NCBI GenBank assembly: GCA_004557805.1
Contig: SFFS01000153.1
Location: 1 to 6,077 of the forward strand
Length of the DNA: 6,077 nucleotides
Origin: Clostridiales bacterium
GTDB taxonomy: Bacteria; Bacillota; Clostridia; Christensenellales; Aristaeellaceae
Reading direction: 5' to 3'
Under the pieces are notes generated by a model. It ran no database searches, was not told where the DNA came from, and saw nothing but the letters and a program-made list of their open reading frames with translations. How positions within the stretch are numbered: position 1 is the stretch's first letter; each line of letters begins with the position of its first letter. The translations under genes and the position numbers were made by a program. This document shows, piece after piece, positions 6,019-6,077 of the stretch.

Positions 6019-6027
6019 TGATAGAAT
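6019..6027 (+). promoter_or_regulatory. Probable extended -10 promoter of the edge gene
   Basis: TGATAGAAT has the TGn extension and a 5-of-6 -10 box (TAGAAT, 6022-6027), but no clear -35. Transcription would begin near 6034, which leaves the ribosome site AGGAGG (6034-6039) at the very 5' end. That is tight but possible. Confidence 0.45.
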
Positions 6028-6048
6028 AAACACAGGAGGCGTTATGAT

Positions 6049-6077
6049 ATGCCAAGGAAGAGAAACAACGGACTTAG
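6049..6077 (+). CDS. N-terminal start of a gene running off the right edge
   Basis: An ATG at 6049 opens a frame reading MPRKRNNGL before the window ends. AGGAGG at 6034-6039 lies 9 bases upstream. A competing ATG at 6044 (MICQGRETTDL) is only 4 bases from that ribosome site and is less likely. The basic N-terminus is compatible with a nucleic-acid-binding protein or transposase, but nine residues are too few to say. Function unknown. Confidence 0.4.

Larger units (their letters stand above)
5525..6040. other. Long non-coding stretch with repeats and promoter-like sites
   Basis: About 515 bases hold no gene I can support. The first part (to about 5750) contains a T run, the perfect inverted repeat and the two direct repeats. 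The rest is less GC-rich than the genes, as expected of intergenic DNA, and ends with promoter-like boxes for the gene at the right edge. I see no tRNA, CRISPR or transposase remnant. Confidence 0.6.

Overview
The window reads as chromosomal sequence of a GC-rich Clostridia-type Firmicute. The grounds are strong AAGGAGG-type ribosome sites, SigA-like promoters, tightly packed genes, and a set of glycerol-3-phosphate/2-hydroxy-acid oxidoreductase genes (BFD-tailed GlpA-like flavoprotein, pyridine-nucleotide-disulfide partner, DUF1667 protein) that I know from anaerobic Firmicutes. The species cannot be fixed from the sequence alone. All supported genes are on the + strand.

Layout: (1) 1-179 is the C-terminal end of an unrecognised gene. 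(2) A promoter at 189-217 drives a two-gene unit. Its first gene is a MurR/RpiR-family regulator (252-1118). Its second is a BaiN/RdsA (HI0933/YhiN) family flavoprotein (1115-2317). The two overlap by the four bases GTGA and so are probably translationally coupled. (3) A 146-bp gap (2318-2463) holds a good promoter (TTGACA, 17 bp, CACAAT). A complete intrinsic terminator lies downstream of that promoter and upstream of the next gene, which is the layout of a 5' leader attenuator. (4) A three-gene operon (2464-5524), with 1-bp and 3-bp gaps and near-perfect ribosome sites, encodes a GlpA-like FAD enzyme with a C-terminal [2Fe-2S] BFD domain, a GlpB-like NAD(P)/FAD oxidoreductase and a small Cys-rich DUF1667 protein. 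(5) 5525-6040 holds no convincing gene. It contains a perfect 19-bp inverted repeat, a diverged 21-bp direct repeat and several short dyads. (6) A probable new gene starts at 6049 and runs off the edge.

How the genes may work together (inference): the three-gene operon looks like a soluble electron-transfer flavoenzyme. Subunit A would oxidise glycerol-3-phosphate to dihydroxyacetone phosphate, or oxidise a similar 2-hydroxy or amino substrate. Electrons would then pass through the BFD cluster to the GlpB-like subunit, and possibly the DUF1667 protein, rather than to a membrane-bound GlpC. The leader attenuator suggests induction by antitermination, as is known for GlpP control of glycerol genes in Bacillus. 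No glpP, glpF or glpK gene is in the window. The regulator-BaiN pair upstream is a separate transcription unit with no clear metabolic link to the glp-like operon.
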